Shown: positions 18,796 to 28,408, numbered from the stretch's first letter. The stretch is 56,244 nucleotides of DNA from Bryobacterales bacterium (GCA_947446025.1 CANFEY010000026.1:1-56244), one strand, 5' to 3'. Notes: generated by a model from the letters alone, not told the origin. Made by a program: numbers and translations.

Positions 18796-20200
18796 AACCT
18801 TCCATATGGTAGCCTTCCTCACCGTGCATGCTGAGATCTAGACCTTCCGTCTCTTCGGCATCCGTGGTGCGGAGGCCAGCGATCTTATCCACAACAAACA
18901 GAATCACTAGCGTACCAACAATTCCCAGGCCCCAGGCGACGGCGCTGGCGATAATCTGGTTCATCACCTGGCCGCCGTTGCCGTCGACCAAGCCCATGGG
19001 CATGCCGGCGCGGAGGTCATTGACTTCCTTGGTGGCGAAGACACCGGTGAGGATGGCGCCGAGGGTTCCGCCGATGCCGTGTACACCGAAGGCGTCGAGA
19101 GCGTCGTCGTAGCCGAACATCGCTTTCACTTTGGCAACCATCAGGAAGCAGACCACGCCGGCGATTGCGCCGATCATCAGTGCCGACATCGGGGTTACGA
19201 AGCCGGAGGCCGGGGTGATGGCAACCAAGCCCGCCACCGCGCCAGAGATCGCGCCCAACATGCTGGGCTTGCCGATCACCATCCATTCGGCGAACAACCA
19301 GGCCATGGCCGCGGCGGCCGCGCCGAAGTGCGTGGCGACGAAGGCGCTGGAGGCGAGGCCGGAGGCGTTCAGAGCGCTACCGGCGTTGAAGCCGAACCAG
19401 CCCACCCAAAGGAGCGCCGCGCCGACGGTGCTGAGCACCACGCTATGCGGCCGCATGGCTTCCGAACCGTAGCCCTTGCGTTTTCCCAGGTACATCGCGC
19501 AGACCAGGGCCGAAACACCGGAGGTAATGTGAACCACCGTGCCGCCCGCGAAGTCGAACGCCTGGATGCCCGTGCCGAGCGCACCGAAGTAGCCGCCCTT
19601 GCCCCACACCATGTGCGCCATCGGCAAGTACACAATGATCAGCCACAGCGTCATGAACAGCATCATGCCCGTGAACTTGATACGCTCGGCGAAAGCGCCG
19701 GAGATCAGGGCCGGGGTGATGACCGCGAACATCAGCTGATAGACCATGAAGGTCAGGTGCGGGATGGTGCCGGCGTAATCGCCGTTGGGTGCCGTGCCGA
19801 CGCCGTTCATGAAGGCGAAGCTGAGATCGCCGATCCACTTGCTGTCGGCGGTGCCGCCGAAGGCCAGACTATAACCGAACAGCGCCCAGATCACGGTGAC
19901 CAGGCCCATCATCAGGAAGCTGTGCATCATGGTGCCGAGCACGTTCTTCTTGCGGACCAAGCCGCCGTAGAAGAGGGCCAAGCCGGGGGCGGTCATCATC
20001 AGCACTAACGCCGAACTGACCAGCATCCAGCCGTTATCGCCCGCAGTCTGCGCGTTCGCGGCGGCCTTTTCGGCCTTTTCCAGGCGTTCCAGGATCTCAG
20101 GAGGAACGGTCTGCGCGGCGGCAAGGCCGGCGGAGAGAAGAGACAGGAATAAACAACGGATTCCGGTCCGGGAAGAATTCTTAGGTGACAACCAAGTCAT
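18794..20200 (-). CDS. amtB: Ammonium transporter
   Basis: A 468-residue Amt/Rh channel. After a signal peptide (CLFLSLLSAGLAAAQ) and a short charged helix (PPEILERLEKAEKAAANAQT) come the membrane helices with family motifs: GLALFYGGLVRKKNVLGTMM, AGGTVVHITSGVSALVCAMY and DALDAFGVHGIGGTLGAILT. The two pore histidines are expected in FGVHGIGG and further upstream. The ATG at 20200 follows AAGGAG at the right distance; the frame continues upstream but without coding character. It leads the operon amtB-glnB-glnD. A cleaved signal peptide is known for some AmtB proteins. It imports ammonium under nitrogen limitation, gated by PII. Confidence 0.94.
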   Translation of the reverse strand: MTWLSPKNSSRTGIRCLFLSLLSAGLAAAQTVPPEILERLEKAEKAAANAQTAGDNGWMLVSSALVLMMTAPGLALFYGGLVRKKNVLGTMMHSFLMMGLVTVIWALFGYSLAFGGTADSKWIGDLSFAFMNGVGTAPNGDYAGTIPHLTFMVYQLMFAVITPALISGAFAERIKFTGMMLFMTLWLIIVYLPMAHMVWGKGGYFGALGTGIQAFDFAGGTVVHITSGVSALVCAMYLGKRKGYGSEAMRPHSVVLSTVGAALLWVGWFGFNAGSALNASGLASSAFVATHFGAAAAAMAWLFAEWMVIGKPSMLGAISGAVAGLVAITPASGFVTPMSALMIGAIAGVVCFLMVAKVKAMFGYDDALDAFGVHGIGGTLGAILTGVFATKEVNDLRAGMPMGLVDGNGGQVMNQIIASAVAWGLGIVGTLVILFVVDKIAGLRTTDAEETEGLDLSMHGEEGYHMEG

Positions 20201-20360
20201 GCGTGGCTCCTTGTCATTGGAGTATAGGGACAAGTTGCCAATTACGCGAGACGAAACTTTTGATGGGCTGGATTGAAACTTTCTATTCCCGCGAAACCCT
20301 TGTAGGAATTGAAGTTCTGGGTGAGTTATACTGTTACGGTAGTCACCGCGTCCGGGCAAT

Positions 20361-20377
20361 GTGAGGCCAGTCCTCAC
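20361..20377. other. Hairpin in the amtB / PPIase divergent region
   Basis: GTGAGG (20361-20366) and CCTCAC (20372-20377) can pair around CCAGT. It sits in the 242-base divergent region between amtB and the PPIase gene, in the likely leader of the latter. TTATACT near 20326 could be a -10 box for the PPIase. No sigma-54 promoter motif was recognised for amtB. Confidence 0.25.
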
Positions 20378-20442
20378 GGTGGTGAGCGACGGTCTGACCC
20401 GGAAACCCATACCCGTAAACTCAAAGATGGAGAATTACTGAA

Positions 20443-22380
20443 ATGTTCAATCTGTTCCGCAGCAAAGGCAAAGGCGTGAAGTTGATGTTGGGAGGCCTGT
20501 TGTTCATGGTGGCCCTGTCCATGCTGCTGTACTTGATCCCCAGCTATGCTGATCCGAACCAGATTACTGGAGATCCGGTGTTGTTGCAGGTGGGCGCGAA
20601 GAAGCTGCGCTTGTCGGAAGCGCAGGCAGAGTTCAATCAGTATTCGGCGGGGCGCGTACCACCAGAACTTATGAACGTGTACTTTCCGCAGTACATTGAC
20701 GAGTTGAAACTACAGTACGCGGCGATTGAGCAGGCAAAGCGGTTGGGGATTACCGCCACCGACGATGAGGTGCTGGAGGCGTTGACGCAGACTCCCGGCC
20801 TTGCGCCGTTTTTCAAGGATGGAAAGCTGGTGCGGCGGGCGGAGTTCGAGGCGACGATCCAGTCCAAGGGCGGCACCGCGGATCAGTTGTTTTCACAGAT
20901 CCGGGATCAGATCCTGATGGTGAAGCTGCAGGACGTGGTGGCGGAGAGCACGATTGTCACGCCGAAGGAATTGGAAGAGGAATACAAGCGGAAGTATGAG
21001 CGCGCCACGGTGGACTACGTTTCGTTCACGGAAGCGGACCTGCGCAGCGCGGTCACCATTACGGACGCGGACATCCAGAAGCAATACGACGCCAGCAAGG
21101 CAGCGTTCCAGAAGCCGGAGAAGTTTGGATTCCGCGCGTTGGTGCTATCGCAGGACCAGGTCTCTTCTAACCTGCAGATTTCCGAGCAGGAATTGCGGAC
21201 ACAGTACGCGGCGGCGCTGGATAACTTCCGGTCCCCCGAGCAGGTGCATGCCCGCCATATCCTATTAGGGACCGACGGCAAGACCGATGCCGAGAAGAAG
21301 ACCATCCGGGCCAAGGCCGATGATTTACTGAAGCAGGCCAAGGGCGGGGCGGACTTCGCTGAGTTGGCGAAGAAGAACTCAGAAGATTCAGGCAATGCGT
21401 CCTTGGGCGGGGATCTGGGAACCTTCGGGCGCGGGGCGATGGAGAAGCCGTTTGAAGACGCGGCCTTCGCGCTCAAAGTGAACGAGGTAAGCGGGGTGGT
21501 TACCACCAGGTTCGGATTTCACATCATCCAGGCCGTGGAGAAGATCCCTTCCAAGGTGACGCCGTTTGAAAACGTGCGCGCTGACCTGGAGCGCGAATTG
21601 CGCACCAGTAAATTGGCCGATGCGTTGCAAGGCGCGAGGACCCAGATGCGGGCGGACGTGCTGAAGAATCCGGCGGGCGCGACGGAGATCGCGAAGAAGT
21701 TCGGAGCGGAGCTGGTCACGGTGACGGAAACGGGCCGGGGCGAACCGATCCCGACGCTGGGCGTGAGTCCGGAGATCGACGGGGCGCTGCCGGCGTTGCA
21801 GGCTGGCGGAGTTTCCGAGGTCCTGACCGTGCCTGGTGACCGGGCCGTGGTGGTGATTCTGGATAAGCGCGTTCCAGGGCGGCAATCGACTCTGGCAGAG
21901 GCTACTCCGGCGATCCGCGAGCAGTTGCTGGCGGGCGGAACGGCAAAAATGATCACAGAGCGGGCGCAACAGGCGGTGGACCGGCTGAAGAAGGGCGAGG
22001 ATATCCAGGCGGTGGCGAAGGCGTTGGGCGGCAAGGTGGACGGTGCCAGCAACTTCGGCATCACCGATTCCCTGCCAGGCATCGGCGCGGCGGTGTTCCT
22101 GCGCGAGGCGTTTACCAAGGGCGCGGGAGCGGTGATCGGACCCACGCTATCGCAAGGCCGGACTGTGGTAGCGAAAGTGATTGCGAAGACCGATGCCGAC
22201 CTGTCGGGCTTGCCTGGCGAACGGGAAGTTCTGCTGACCGGACTGAAGACGGCTCGGGCGCAGCAGACCAACCGGCTGTGGATGGATAGCCTGGTGCGCA
22301 ACCTCACCGATAGCGGCGACATCGTGGTGAATCAGGCGGCAATGCAGCAGGCCGTGGGCGGGATGACACCCCGTCCGTAA
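20443..22380 (+). CDS. Membrane-anchored periplasmic peptidyl-prolyl isomerase (PpiD/SurA-like)
   Basis: A 645-residue folding factor. A basic N-terminus (MFNLFRSKGKGVKL) precedes one membrane helix (LMLGGLLFMVALSMLLYLIP), as in PpiD. A SurA-like chaperone region follows (about 60-180, with YAAIEQAKRLGITATDDEVL), then a parvulin domain at about 268-366 (VHARHILLGTDG, SLGGDLGTFGRGAMEKPFED, VTTRFGFHIIQAVEKIP). A second, weaker parvulin-like part follows (about 400-540). It probably helps fold exported and outer-membrane proteins. GATGGAGAATT upstream offers a GGAG ribosome binding site. It ends inside a palindrome shared with ddl. The length is close to PpiD (about 620). Confidence 0.85.
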   Translation: MFNLFRSKGKGVKLMLGGLLFMVALSMLLYLIPSYADPNQITGDPVLLQVGAKKLRLSEAQAEFNQYSAGRVPPELMNVYFPQYIDELKLQYAAIEQAKRLGITATDDEVLEALTQTPGLAPFFKDGKLVRRAEFEATIQSKGGTADQLFSQIRDQILMVKLQDVVAESTIVTPKELEEEYKRKYERATVDYVSFTEADLRSAVTITDADIQKQYDASKAAFQKPEKFGFRALVLSQDQVSSNLQISEQELRTQYAAALDNFRSPEQVHARHILLGTDGKTDAEKKTIRAKADDLLKQAKGGADFAELAKKNSEDSGNASLGGDLGTFGRGAMEKPFEDAAFALKVNEVSGVVTTRFGFHIIQAVEKIPSKVTPFENVRADLERELRTSKLADALQGARTQMRADVLKNPAGATEIAKKFGAELVTVTETGRGEPIPTLGVSPEIDGALPALQAGGVSEVLTVPGDRAVVVILDKRVPGRQSTLAEATPAIREQLLAGGTAKMITERAQQAVDRLKKGEDIQAVAKALGGKVDGASNFGITDSLPGIGAAVFLREAFTKGAGAVIGPTLSQGRTVVAKVIAKTDADLSGLPGEREVLLTGLKTARAQQTNRLWMDSLVRNLTDSGDIVVNQAAMQQAVGGMTPRP

Positions 22381-22400
22381 ATGGTGTCTGACACCATTTA
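22378..22400. terminator. Perfect 23-bp palindrome spanning two convergent stop codons
   Basis: TAAATGGTGTC (22378-22388), one central T, and GACACCATTTA (22390-22400) form a perfect inverted repeat. The TAA of the PPIase gene and the TAA of ddl are its two outer ends. It may act as a bidirectional terminator, or be a copy of a dispersed palindromic repeat (the GGTGTCTGACACC core is common in some bacterial genomes, from memory). Confidence 0.5.
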
Positions 22401-23378
22401 ACGGGTGAAGCGGGTGGCGTGTTTGGCGCGCTGGCGGTCCAGGGCGAAGCCGATCAGGCGGTCCAGCAGCGCTGCGAAGGGGACGCCGGCGGCTTCCCAC
22501 ATTTTCGGATACATGCTGATGGACGTGAAGCCGGGGATGGTGTTGATCTCATTCACGTAGAGGCGGCCTGTGGCGGATTCCATCAGGAAGTCCACGCGCG
22601 ACATGCCTTCGCAGCCAGCGGCACGATAGGCCTCCACGGCGAGTCTTCGAATCTCTTCGGTCTGCGCGGGTTCCAATTGCGCGGGCAGCACAGTCTTGGC
22701 GGTATCGAGCAGATACTTGTCTTCGTAGTCATAGAACGCGCGGCTGGGGAGCACTTCGCAGGGGATCGCGGCGATAGGATCTTCGTTGCCCATCACGGAG
22801 CATTCGAACTCGCGACCAGTGATGCCGCGTTCCATGAGAAGCTTGCGGTCAAATTGCGCGGCGTGTTGCAGCGCGGCGTCGAGTTCTTCCGGGCGGGCAA
22901 CTTTCGAGATGCCGACGGAAGATCCCAGGTTCGCAGGCTTTACAAACACCGGATAGGGGAAGAGGCCGGCCAGCACAGACACATCGTAGCGGCCGCGCCA
23001 CAGCGTGGCCCACTCGACTACGGGGATGCCGCGTTCGCTCAGCAGGCGTTTGAGGACGTCTTTGTCCATCGCCACAGCCGAGGCCATGACGCCAGGGCCG
23101 ACGTAGGCAAGATCCGCGAGCTCGAGCAGGCCCTGCACGGTGCCGTCTTCGCCGAAGGTGCCGTGCAGGATGGGGAAGACGACATCGATGCCGGGGTTGG
23201 CACCGGGCTCGGGCAGAATAGGACCAGGCTCCCAGCGGCCTTCGGGCGAGATGAAGATGCGGCTGACTTCATACTTCGCGGGATCGAGTCCCTTTAAGAT
23301 TGCTTCGCTGGAGCGGAGCGAGATTTCATGCTCCCCGCTGCGCCCGCCGCACAAAACGGCTACTCGTACTTTTGCCAC
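22398..23378 (-). CDS. ddl: D-alanine--D-alanine ligase
   Basis: A 326-residue ATP-grasp enzyme that joins two D-alanines for peptidoglycan precursors. The N-terminus VRVAVLCGGRSGEHEISLRS, the ATP-grasp loop YPVFVKPANLGSSVGISKVA, and the metal- and substrate-binding NEINTIPGFTSISMYPKMWE are all typical. It is the last gene of a six-gene minus-strand operon; its start codon follows the arginase stop directly. The Ser residue in the GSSVGI loop is present. Intact and of normal length. Confidence 0.94.
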   Translation of the reverse strand: MAKVRVAVLCGGRSGEHEISLRSSEAILKGLDPAKYEVSRIFISPEGRWEPGPILPEPGANPGIDVVFPILHGTFGEDGTVQGLLELADLAYVGPGVMASAVAMDKDVLKRLLSERGIPVVEWATLWRGRYDVSVLAGLFPYPVFVKPANLGSSVGISKVARPEELDAALQHAAQFDRKLLMERGITGREFECSVMGNEDPIAAIPCEVLPSRAFYDYEDKYLLDTAKTVLPAQLEPAQTEEIRRLAVEAYRAAGCEGMSRVDFLMESATGRLYVNEINTIPGFTSISMYPKMWEAAGVPFAALLDRLIGFALDRQRAKHATRFTR

Positions 23379-24287
23379 CTACAGAATCCTCTTTCCTAAT
23401 GCGGACATCAGCCACTCGACCGCAAGCAAGGCGGTACGGTTGGCGATGTCCATGACTGGGTTCACTTCCACTACTTCGATAGAGGTCATGCGTCCGCTGT
23501 CGCCGATGAGTTCCATGGCCAGATGCGCCTCGCGATACGTCAGGCCGCCGGGGACGGGGGTGCCGACGCCGGGGGCCTCGGCTGGGTCCACCGAGTCCAT
23601 ATCGAAGGAGAGGTGGAAGCCGGCGGTTCCAGCGGATGCGGCGTGGATGGCCTGCTGAATCACTGTGCGCATGCCGCGCTCATCGATATCGCGCATGGTG
23701 AAGGCATGCACGCCGGTGCCGCGAACATTGAGGCGTTCCAACTCATCCACGCTGCGCAGACCGACGATGGCCACCTTTTCGGGGCGGACCATGGGCGTGT
23801 GTCCAGCGAGCCCGGTAAGTTTGCGTGGGCCGGAACCGATGCAACAGGCCAGGGGCATGCCGTGTACGTTGCCGCTGGGGCTGGATTCGGGGGTGTTCAT
23901 GTCGGCGTGCGCGTCGATCCAGATCACGCCCAGGTGTTGGGAGGAAAAGAAACGCGCCATGCCCGCGATGGTCCCAGCAGCGATGGAGTGATCGCCTCCC
24001 AACACCAGCGGCATTCGACCGCGCGCGGCCGCGAGCTCCACCATTTCGGCGAGCCGCGCGCAGGTGTGCGCGATCTGCGGCAGGTAGTGCGCGTTGGCAG
24101 GGCCGCTAGGCAAGCTCTCGGGCTGATCGACGGCGACGTTGCCCAGGTCTTCTACTTCGTAACCGAGCGCCGTGAGCCGTTCGTTGAGCCGGGCAATGCG
24201 CAGAGCCGAGGGGCCCATATCGACGCCACGCCGTCCTGCGCCTAAATCCATGGGCGCGCCGATGACAGCGATGTGGGACTGGCGCAT
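23379..24287 (-). CDS. rocF: Arginase
   Basis: A 302-residue manganese enzyme that splits arginine to ornithine and urea. Metal ligands are in LVLGGDHSIAAGTIAG, WIDAHADMNTPESSPSGN and FHLSFDMDSVDP. The stretch DMNTPESSPSGNVHGMPLA is typical of arginase and distinguishes it from agmatinase. It begins GAPMDLGAGRRGVDMGPSAL. It sits with zero gap between the cupin gene and ddl. No urease was seen in the window, so the fate of the urea is unknown. Confidence 0.92.
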   Translation of the reverse strand: MRQSHIAVIGAPMDLGAGRRGVDMGPSALRIARLNERLTALGYEVEDLGNVAVDQPESLPSGPANAHYLPQIAHTCARLAEMVELAAARGRMPLVLGGDHSIAAGTIAGMARFFSSQHLGVIWIDAHADMNTPESSPSGNVHGMPLACCIGSGPRKLTGLAGHTPMVRPEKVAIVGLRSVDELERLNVRGTGVHAFTMRDIDERGMRTVIQQAIHAASAGTAGFHLSFDMDSVDPAEAPGVGTPVPGGLTYREAHLAMELIGDSGRMTSIEVVEVNPVMDIANRTALLAVEWLMSALGKRIL

Positions 24288-24626
24288 CTAGCTCTTGATC
24301 TCCACGCTGATCAGGTGGATGTCGCAATCACCGACGTTTTCGACGCTGTGCGGCGGCAGGTTTTCGAGGAACGCGGCACCGGGGCGTGTTTCCACAGCGC
24401 GGCTATCGAAGAGCAGGTTCCCTTCGCCATCGCGGCGGATGAAGTGGCTGAACTGAAGGGTGTAGTAAACACCGGGCCAGCGGTGCGTGTGGACAGGCAC
24501 GGTTTCGCCAACGGGGATCACAGTGTCCAGCAAGCGCATGCGGTCGTTTTCAAGGATGAGCGTGTGGTGCTTTGGCGCGGCGATGAGCGCGTCCAGCTCG
24601 GGGGGCCACGGCCAGAGATTAGACAT
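24288..24626 (-). CDS. Small cupin-domain protein
   Basis: A 112-residue single-domain cupin. VGETVPVHTHRWPGVYYTLQ carries the first cupin motif with its histidines (G-x5-H-x-H), and GAAFLENLPPHSVENVGDCD the second. The protein probably binds a metal and a small ligand, but nothing shows which. The ATG at 24626 is chosen since it shares its A with the asnS stop (TAATG), a coupled junction; upstream frame residues overlap asnS. It abuts the arginase gene with no gap. Other cupins next to arginase may help steer the guess, but no function is claimed. Confidence 0.7.
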   Translation of the reverse strand: MSNLWPWPPELDALIAAPKHHTLILENDRMRLLDTVIPVGETVPVHTHRWPGVYYTLQFSHFIRRDGEGNLLFDSRAVETRPGAAFLENLPPHSVENVGDCDIHLISVEIKS

Positions 24627-25933
24627 TAGGGCCTCGTCCGGTACAACATGCGCGGGAAAGCGGTGGTTTCGCGGACGTGCTCCAGGCCGCACATCCAGGC
24701 GACGAAGCGTTCCACGCCCATGCCGAAGCCGGCGTGCGGGACGCTGCCGTATTTGCGCAGGTCGAGATACCATTCAAACGCTTCGCGCGGGAGCTGGTGT
24801 TCCTCCAGGCGCTTGAGCAGCAGGTCCAGATCGTGGATGCGTTGGCCGCCGCCGATGATTTCGCCGTAGCCTTCGGGGGCGATGAAGTCGACGCCGAGCG
24901 CGCAATCGGCACGCTCTGGCGCGGGGGCGAAGTAGAACGCCTTGACGGCGGCGGGGTAGCGGTCCACCATGACGGGGCGGTCAAGATCGTCGGTGAGCAG
25001 CGTTTCATCGGTGTTGCCGAAGTCCGTGCCCCACTGAATTTCACTGCCCTTGGCTTTCAGTTTCACCACCGCCTCGTCGTAGCTCATGCGATGGAAGGGC
25101 GCGCAGGCGGCTTCCAGTTTGGTGACGTCGCGTTCCAGGACTTTCAATTCTTCCTTGCGGTTTTCGAGCACGCGGGTGATGACGAAGCGGATCAGCTCTT
25201 CGCCGACGCGCTTGACGTCTTCGAGGTCGGCGAAGGCCATTTCGGGCTCCACCATCCAGAACTCGGTGAGATGGCGGCGAGTCTTGGATTTTTCGGCGCG
25301 GAAGACGGGGCCGAAGCAGTAGGTCTTGCCGAACGCGGCGGCCGTGGCTTCGCCGTAGAGCTGGCCGGATTGCGTGAGGTAGACTTTCTCGTCTTCGAAA
25401 TAGTCGAGTTCGAAAAGCGTGGACGTGCCTTCGCACGCGGCGGGCGTGAATATGGGCGCGTCCACCAGTACGAAGCCGTTGGAGTCGAAATAGTCGCGGA
25501 TGCCCTTGACCACCTCGTGACGCACGATGAGCGCGGCGTGTTGGCGGCGGCTGCGGAGCCACAGGTGGCGATGGTCCATCAGAAAGTCGATACCGTGATC
25601 TTTGGGCGTGATGGGATAGGGCGCGGCCTCGGGGACGCGCTGCACAATGGTGGCGCTTTCCACGTCCAGTTCAAAGCCGCCGGCGGCGCGGGCTTCGGCG
25701 CGCACTTTACCCTGGATCATCAGCGACGATTCCTGCGTCAGGTGCTTCAGCGTGTCGAACAGTTCTTCGGGCAGCGCGCTCTTCACCGCGACGCACTGGA
25801 TGATGCCGGAACCGTCGCGCACCTGCGGGAAGCAAATCTTGCCACTGCTACGCAGGTTGTATAGCCAGCCGGCGATCTGCACAGCCTGGCCTTCGTACCG
25901 GCCGATGTCGGCAACTCTCACGCGCGGAATCAT
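24626..25933 (-). CDS. asnS: Asparaginyl-tRNA synthetase
   Basis: A 435-residue class IIb aminoacyl-tRNA synthetase. An OB-fold anticodon-binding domain (about 18-105, [18 protein letters not shown]) precedes the catalytic core with class II motifs: motif 2 at [20 protein letters not shown] and motif 3 at [36 protein letters not shown] is typical of AsnRS. It charges tRNA-Asn with asparagine. The ATG at 25933 overlaps the stop of the sugar-isomerase gene (ATGA). AspRS is the main alternative, but the size and motifs favour AsnRS. Confidence 0.93.
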   Translation of the reverse strand: MIPRVRVADIGRYEGQAVQIAGWLYNLRSSGKICFPQVRDGSGIIQCVAVKSALPEELFDTLKHLTQESSLMIQGKVRAEARAAGGFELDVESATIVQRVPEAAPYPITPKDHGIDFLMDHRHLWLRSRRQHAALIVRHEVVKGIRDYFDSNGFVLVDAPIFTPAACEGTSTLFELDYFEDEKVYLTQSGQLYGEATAAAFGKTYCFGPVFRAEKSKTRRHLTEFWMVEPEMAFADLEDVKRVGEELIRFVITRVLENRKEELKVLERDVTKLEAACAPFHRMSYDEAVVKLKAKGSEIQWGTDFGNTDETLLTDDLDRPVMVDRYPAAVKAFYFAPAPERADCALGVDFIAPEGYGEIIGGGQRIHDLDLLLKRLEEHQLPREAFEWYLDLRKYGSVPHAGFGMGVERFVAWMCGLEHVRETTAFPRMLYRTRP

Positions 25934-26748
25934 AAGGCCTCCAGTTTGTCGAGTGTCGCTTGTGCTTCTTGGATCGGATGTTCCATGGTCTCGACCTCGC
26001 GCAGTTCCAGCACAAGCGGGTGCGGCTTGAGCAGTTCCATCGCAGCGGGCCAATCGATGGTGCCGCCGCCGGTGCCCAGCGGGAACAAATGCGCGTCTTC
26101 CTTGCCGTCGTTATCGTGAACGTGGGCGGAACGGATGCGCGGCTTCAGCAATCTATACGCCGTCTCCACGCCTTCGTTCATGTGGGCGTGTCCGGTGTCG
26201 AAGCAGATGTTCAGGTTCAGGTGTGTCAAGTTCAGGAACGTGAGCAGGCGTTCGGCGCTGGAGAGGCCGTTCGGAGTATTCTCCAGCAGCATCTCCACGC
26301 CGCGATGGCGCGCGAAGAGCATCAGTTCTTCCAGCGCGGAAAACGCCGCGTCCACCTTAAATTCGTCGAACTCTTCGCCCGTCACGCCCAGGTGCTGAAT
26401 GAAGTAGCGGAACGGCACAGTCTCCGCGACTTCCAGGGCGCGCTTGATTTCGTCCACCATGGGCAGGCGTTTGGACTTCACGCGCTCTGTGATCGTGAGT
26501 ACGGCATCGGGTCCGGAGCGGCCCCAGAATTCGTCCGTGAACGTCGGCCCGTGAACAGCGTGAACCTTGAGCGAAGAATCGCGGAACCAGTAGCCAAGTT
26601 CGTTGACCTGCGCTTTGTTACGCCAGTCAAGGTGCTGGCGTGCGCAGTAGAGTTCCACCTGCGGAATACCGGCGTCCCAAATGCGGTCGAGCCAGACGGT
26701 TGTAAGGCGGTGCTGGACAAACAAATGGGTCGAAAGAACGCGATTCAT
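25930..26748 (-). CDS. Sugar phosphate isomerase/epimerase (xylose-isomerase-like TIM barrel)
   Basis: A 272-residue TIM-barrel protein of the AP-endonuclease-2/xylose-isomerase-like superfamily. Signs are [77 protein letters not shown] and [20 protein letters not shown], which hold the expected metal-binding Glu, His and Asp residues. The substrate is not evident. The ATG at 26748 is chosen; the frame extends upstream into ggt. It starts 4 bases after ggt and overlaps asnS by 4 bases, so it is inside a tight operon. Confidence 0.78.
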   Translation of the reverse strand: MNRVLSTHLFVQHRLTTVWLDRIWDAGIPQVELYCARQHLDWRNKAQVNELGYWFRDSSLKVHAVHGPTFTDEFWGRSGPDAVLTITERVKSKRLPMVDEIKRALEVAETVPFRYFIQHLGVTGEEFDEFKVDAAFSALEELMLFARHRGVEMLLENTPNGLSSAERLLTFLNLTHLNLNICFDTGHAHMNEGVETAYRLLKPRIRSAHVHDNDGKEDAHLFPLGTGGGTIDWPAAMELLKPHPLVLELREVETMEHPIQEAQATLDKLEAL

Positions 26749-26752
26749 GCGG

Positions 26753-28408
26753 TCAGTATCCCGCCGCTTTCCCGCCGGCGCGGTCATCACTTGCGCCTTG
26801 CAGCCAACTTCCGTCGCGGACAATTGCGTTGACCTGCGCGGGGACCACACCGGGCGAATCATTTAGCTTGTGGCCGCGTACGCGCAGCAGGATGGCTGTA
26901 TCCGGTGAGATGCCGCGTTCCAGCGAAAGCACGTCGGGCTGCCACTGATGGTGGAAACGCGGAGCGTCCACGGCATCCTGCAGGTTCATCTTGAAGTCGA
27001 CCACGTTGAGGAACACCTGCAAGACAGAAGTGATGATGCGCGCTCCACCTGGTGCGCCGAGGGCCATGAAGAACTGGCCGTCGCGAGTGATGATGGTGGG
27101 AGTCATGGAAGACAGCGGGCGCTTGCCAGGCTCGATGGCGTTGACGTCGCCTTGGATGAGGCCGAATGCGTTGGGTGAGCCGGGCTTGGCGGTGAAGTCA
27201 TCCATCTCGTCATTGAGCAGGAAGCCGAGGCCGGGGACGGTGATCCCGTTGCCGTAGCGGTCGTTCAGGGTGTAGGTTACAGCAACGGCGTTGCCTGCGG
27301 CGTCCACGATGTTGAAGTGGGTGGTCTGGCCGCCGCGCTCGGGTTCGGGCAGGCCGGGTTGCAGCGTAGCGCTGGAGGTGGCGCGGCTCGGATCAATGCT
27401 GAGCGCACGCTGGCGCACGTAGGCAGGTGCGAGCAGGTCATCGAGGCGGAGCTTGGAGAAATCGGGGTCGCCGAGGAATTTGCTGCGGTCGGCGAAAAAG
27501 CGCCGCATGGTTTCGGCGACGAAATGGATGGACTCGGCGGAACCTGCGCCGGCTTTTTCGTAGCTGGAGCCATTCAGCATGCCAAGCATTTGCAATAGTC
27601 CCACGCCGCCGGAGCTGGGGGGCGGCGCGGTGAGGATGCCGTAGCCTTTGTAGGTGCCGGTGAGCGGCTTGCGTTCGATGACGGCGTAACTCTTGAGATC
27701 GTCGACGGTGATGAGACCGCCATTTGCGGCCATCGCAGCGGACAGCAGGCGCGCGGTTTCGCCTTCGTAGAAGTCCTTGGCTCCGTCGCGGCCGATGCGC
27801 GTGAGCACAGCAGCGAGTTCGGGCTGCTTCAGTGTGTCCCCGGGCGCTGCGCCGATGAAGATGCGCTTGGATTCGGCGGACAGCGGCAGCTTTGGACTGC
27901 CCTTGATGGACTCGGCGAGTCCGTAGCTGACCTCGAATCCGGTGCGCGCGAGTTCGACCGCGGGGGTGACCAGCTCGGCCCACTTTCGGGAGCCGAATTT
28001 GGAATGCGCATATTCGAGGCCGCGGACAGTTCCGGGGACTCCGGAGCTGGTCCAGCCTTCCACGCTTGCCTTGGTGACGTTGCCTTTCGCGTCCTGATAC
28101 ATGGTGCGCGTGGCTTTGCCGGGGGCGCGTTCGCGGAAGTCGAGAAAAGTGGAACGGCCGTCCGCCATGCGGATCAGCATGAAGCCGCCGCCGCCGATGT
28201 TGCCAGCTTGCGGATGCGTCACGGCCAGCGCAAAGGCGACGGAGACCGCCGCGTCGATCGCGTTGCCCCCAGACTTGAGGATGCGGACACCGACGTCGGT
28301 GGCCAAGGGCTCCTGGGCCACCACCATGGCCTGGCGTGCCCGCACCGGCTCACGCGCCAGTAGCGGCACACACAGCGCTAACGCGATCATCCCCTGCAAG
28401 ATCCGCAT
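26753..28408 (-). CDS. ggt: Gamma-glutamyltransferase
   Basis: A 551-residue exported N-terminal-nucleophile hydrolase that cleaves gamma-glutamyl bonds, as in glutathione. A signal peptide (MRILQGMIALALCVPLLA) is followed by the large subunit and the self-cleavage site GGQTTHFNIVDAAGNAVAVT, where the first Thr of TTH becomes the nucleophile of the small subunit. NIGGGGFMLIRMADG and the FRERAPG motif (substrate arginine) are also present. It is the first gene of the six-gene operon, 27 bases after the TonB receptor, so the two may be co-transcribed. It probably feeds glutamate and cysteinylglycine from the periplasm. Confidence 0.92.
   Translation of the reverse strand: MRILQGMIALALCVPLLAREPVRARQAMVVAQEPLATDVGVRILKSGGNAIDAAVSVAFALAVTHPQAGNIGGGGFMLIRMADGRSTFLDFRERAPGKATRTMYQDAKGNVTKASVEGWTSSGVPGTVRGLEYAHSKFGSRKWAELVTPAVELARTGFEVSYGLAESIKGSPKLPLSAESKRIFIGAAPGDTLKQPELAAVLTRIGRDGAKDFYEGETARLLSAAMAANGGLITVDDLKSYAVIERKPLTGTYKGYGILTAPPPSSGGVGLLQMLGMLNGSSYEKAGAGSAESIHFVAETMRRFFADRSKFLGDPDFSKLRLDDLLAPAYVRQRALSIDPSRATSSATLQPGLPEPERGGQTTHFNIVDAAGNAVAVTYTLNDRYGNGITVPGLGFLLNDEMDDFTAKPGSPNAFGLIQGDVNAIEPGKRPLSSMTPTIITRDGQFFMALGAPGGARIITSVLQVFLNVVDFKMNLQDAVDAPRFHHQWQPDVLSLERGISPDTAILLRVRGHKLNDSPGVVPAQVNAIVRDGSWLQGASDDRAGGKAAGY

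Noticed and set aside
20201-20442. Sigma-54 promoter upstream of amtB
   Set aside because: I looked for the GG-N10-GC pattern in the TGGCAC/TTGC context on the minus strand and found none that fits.
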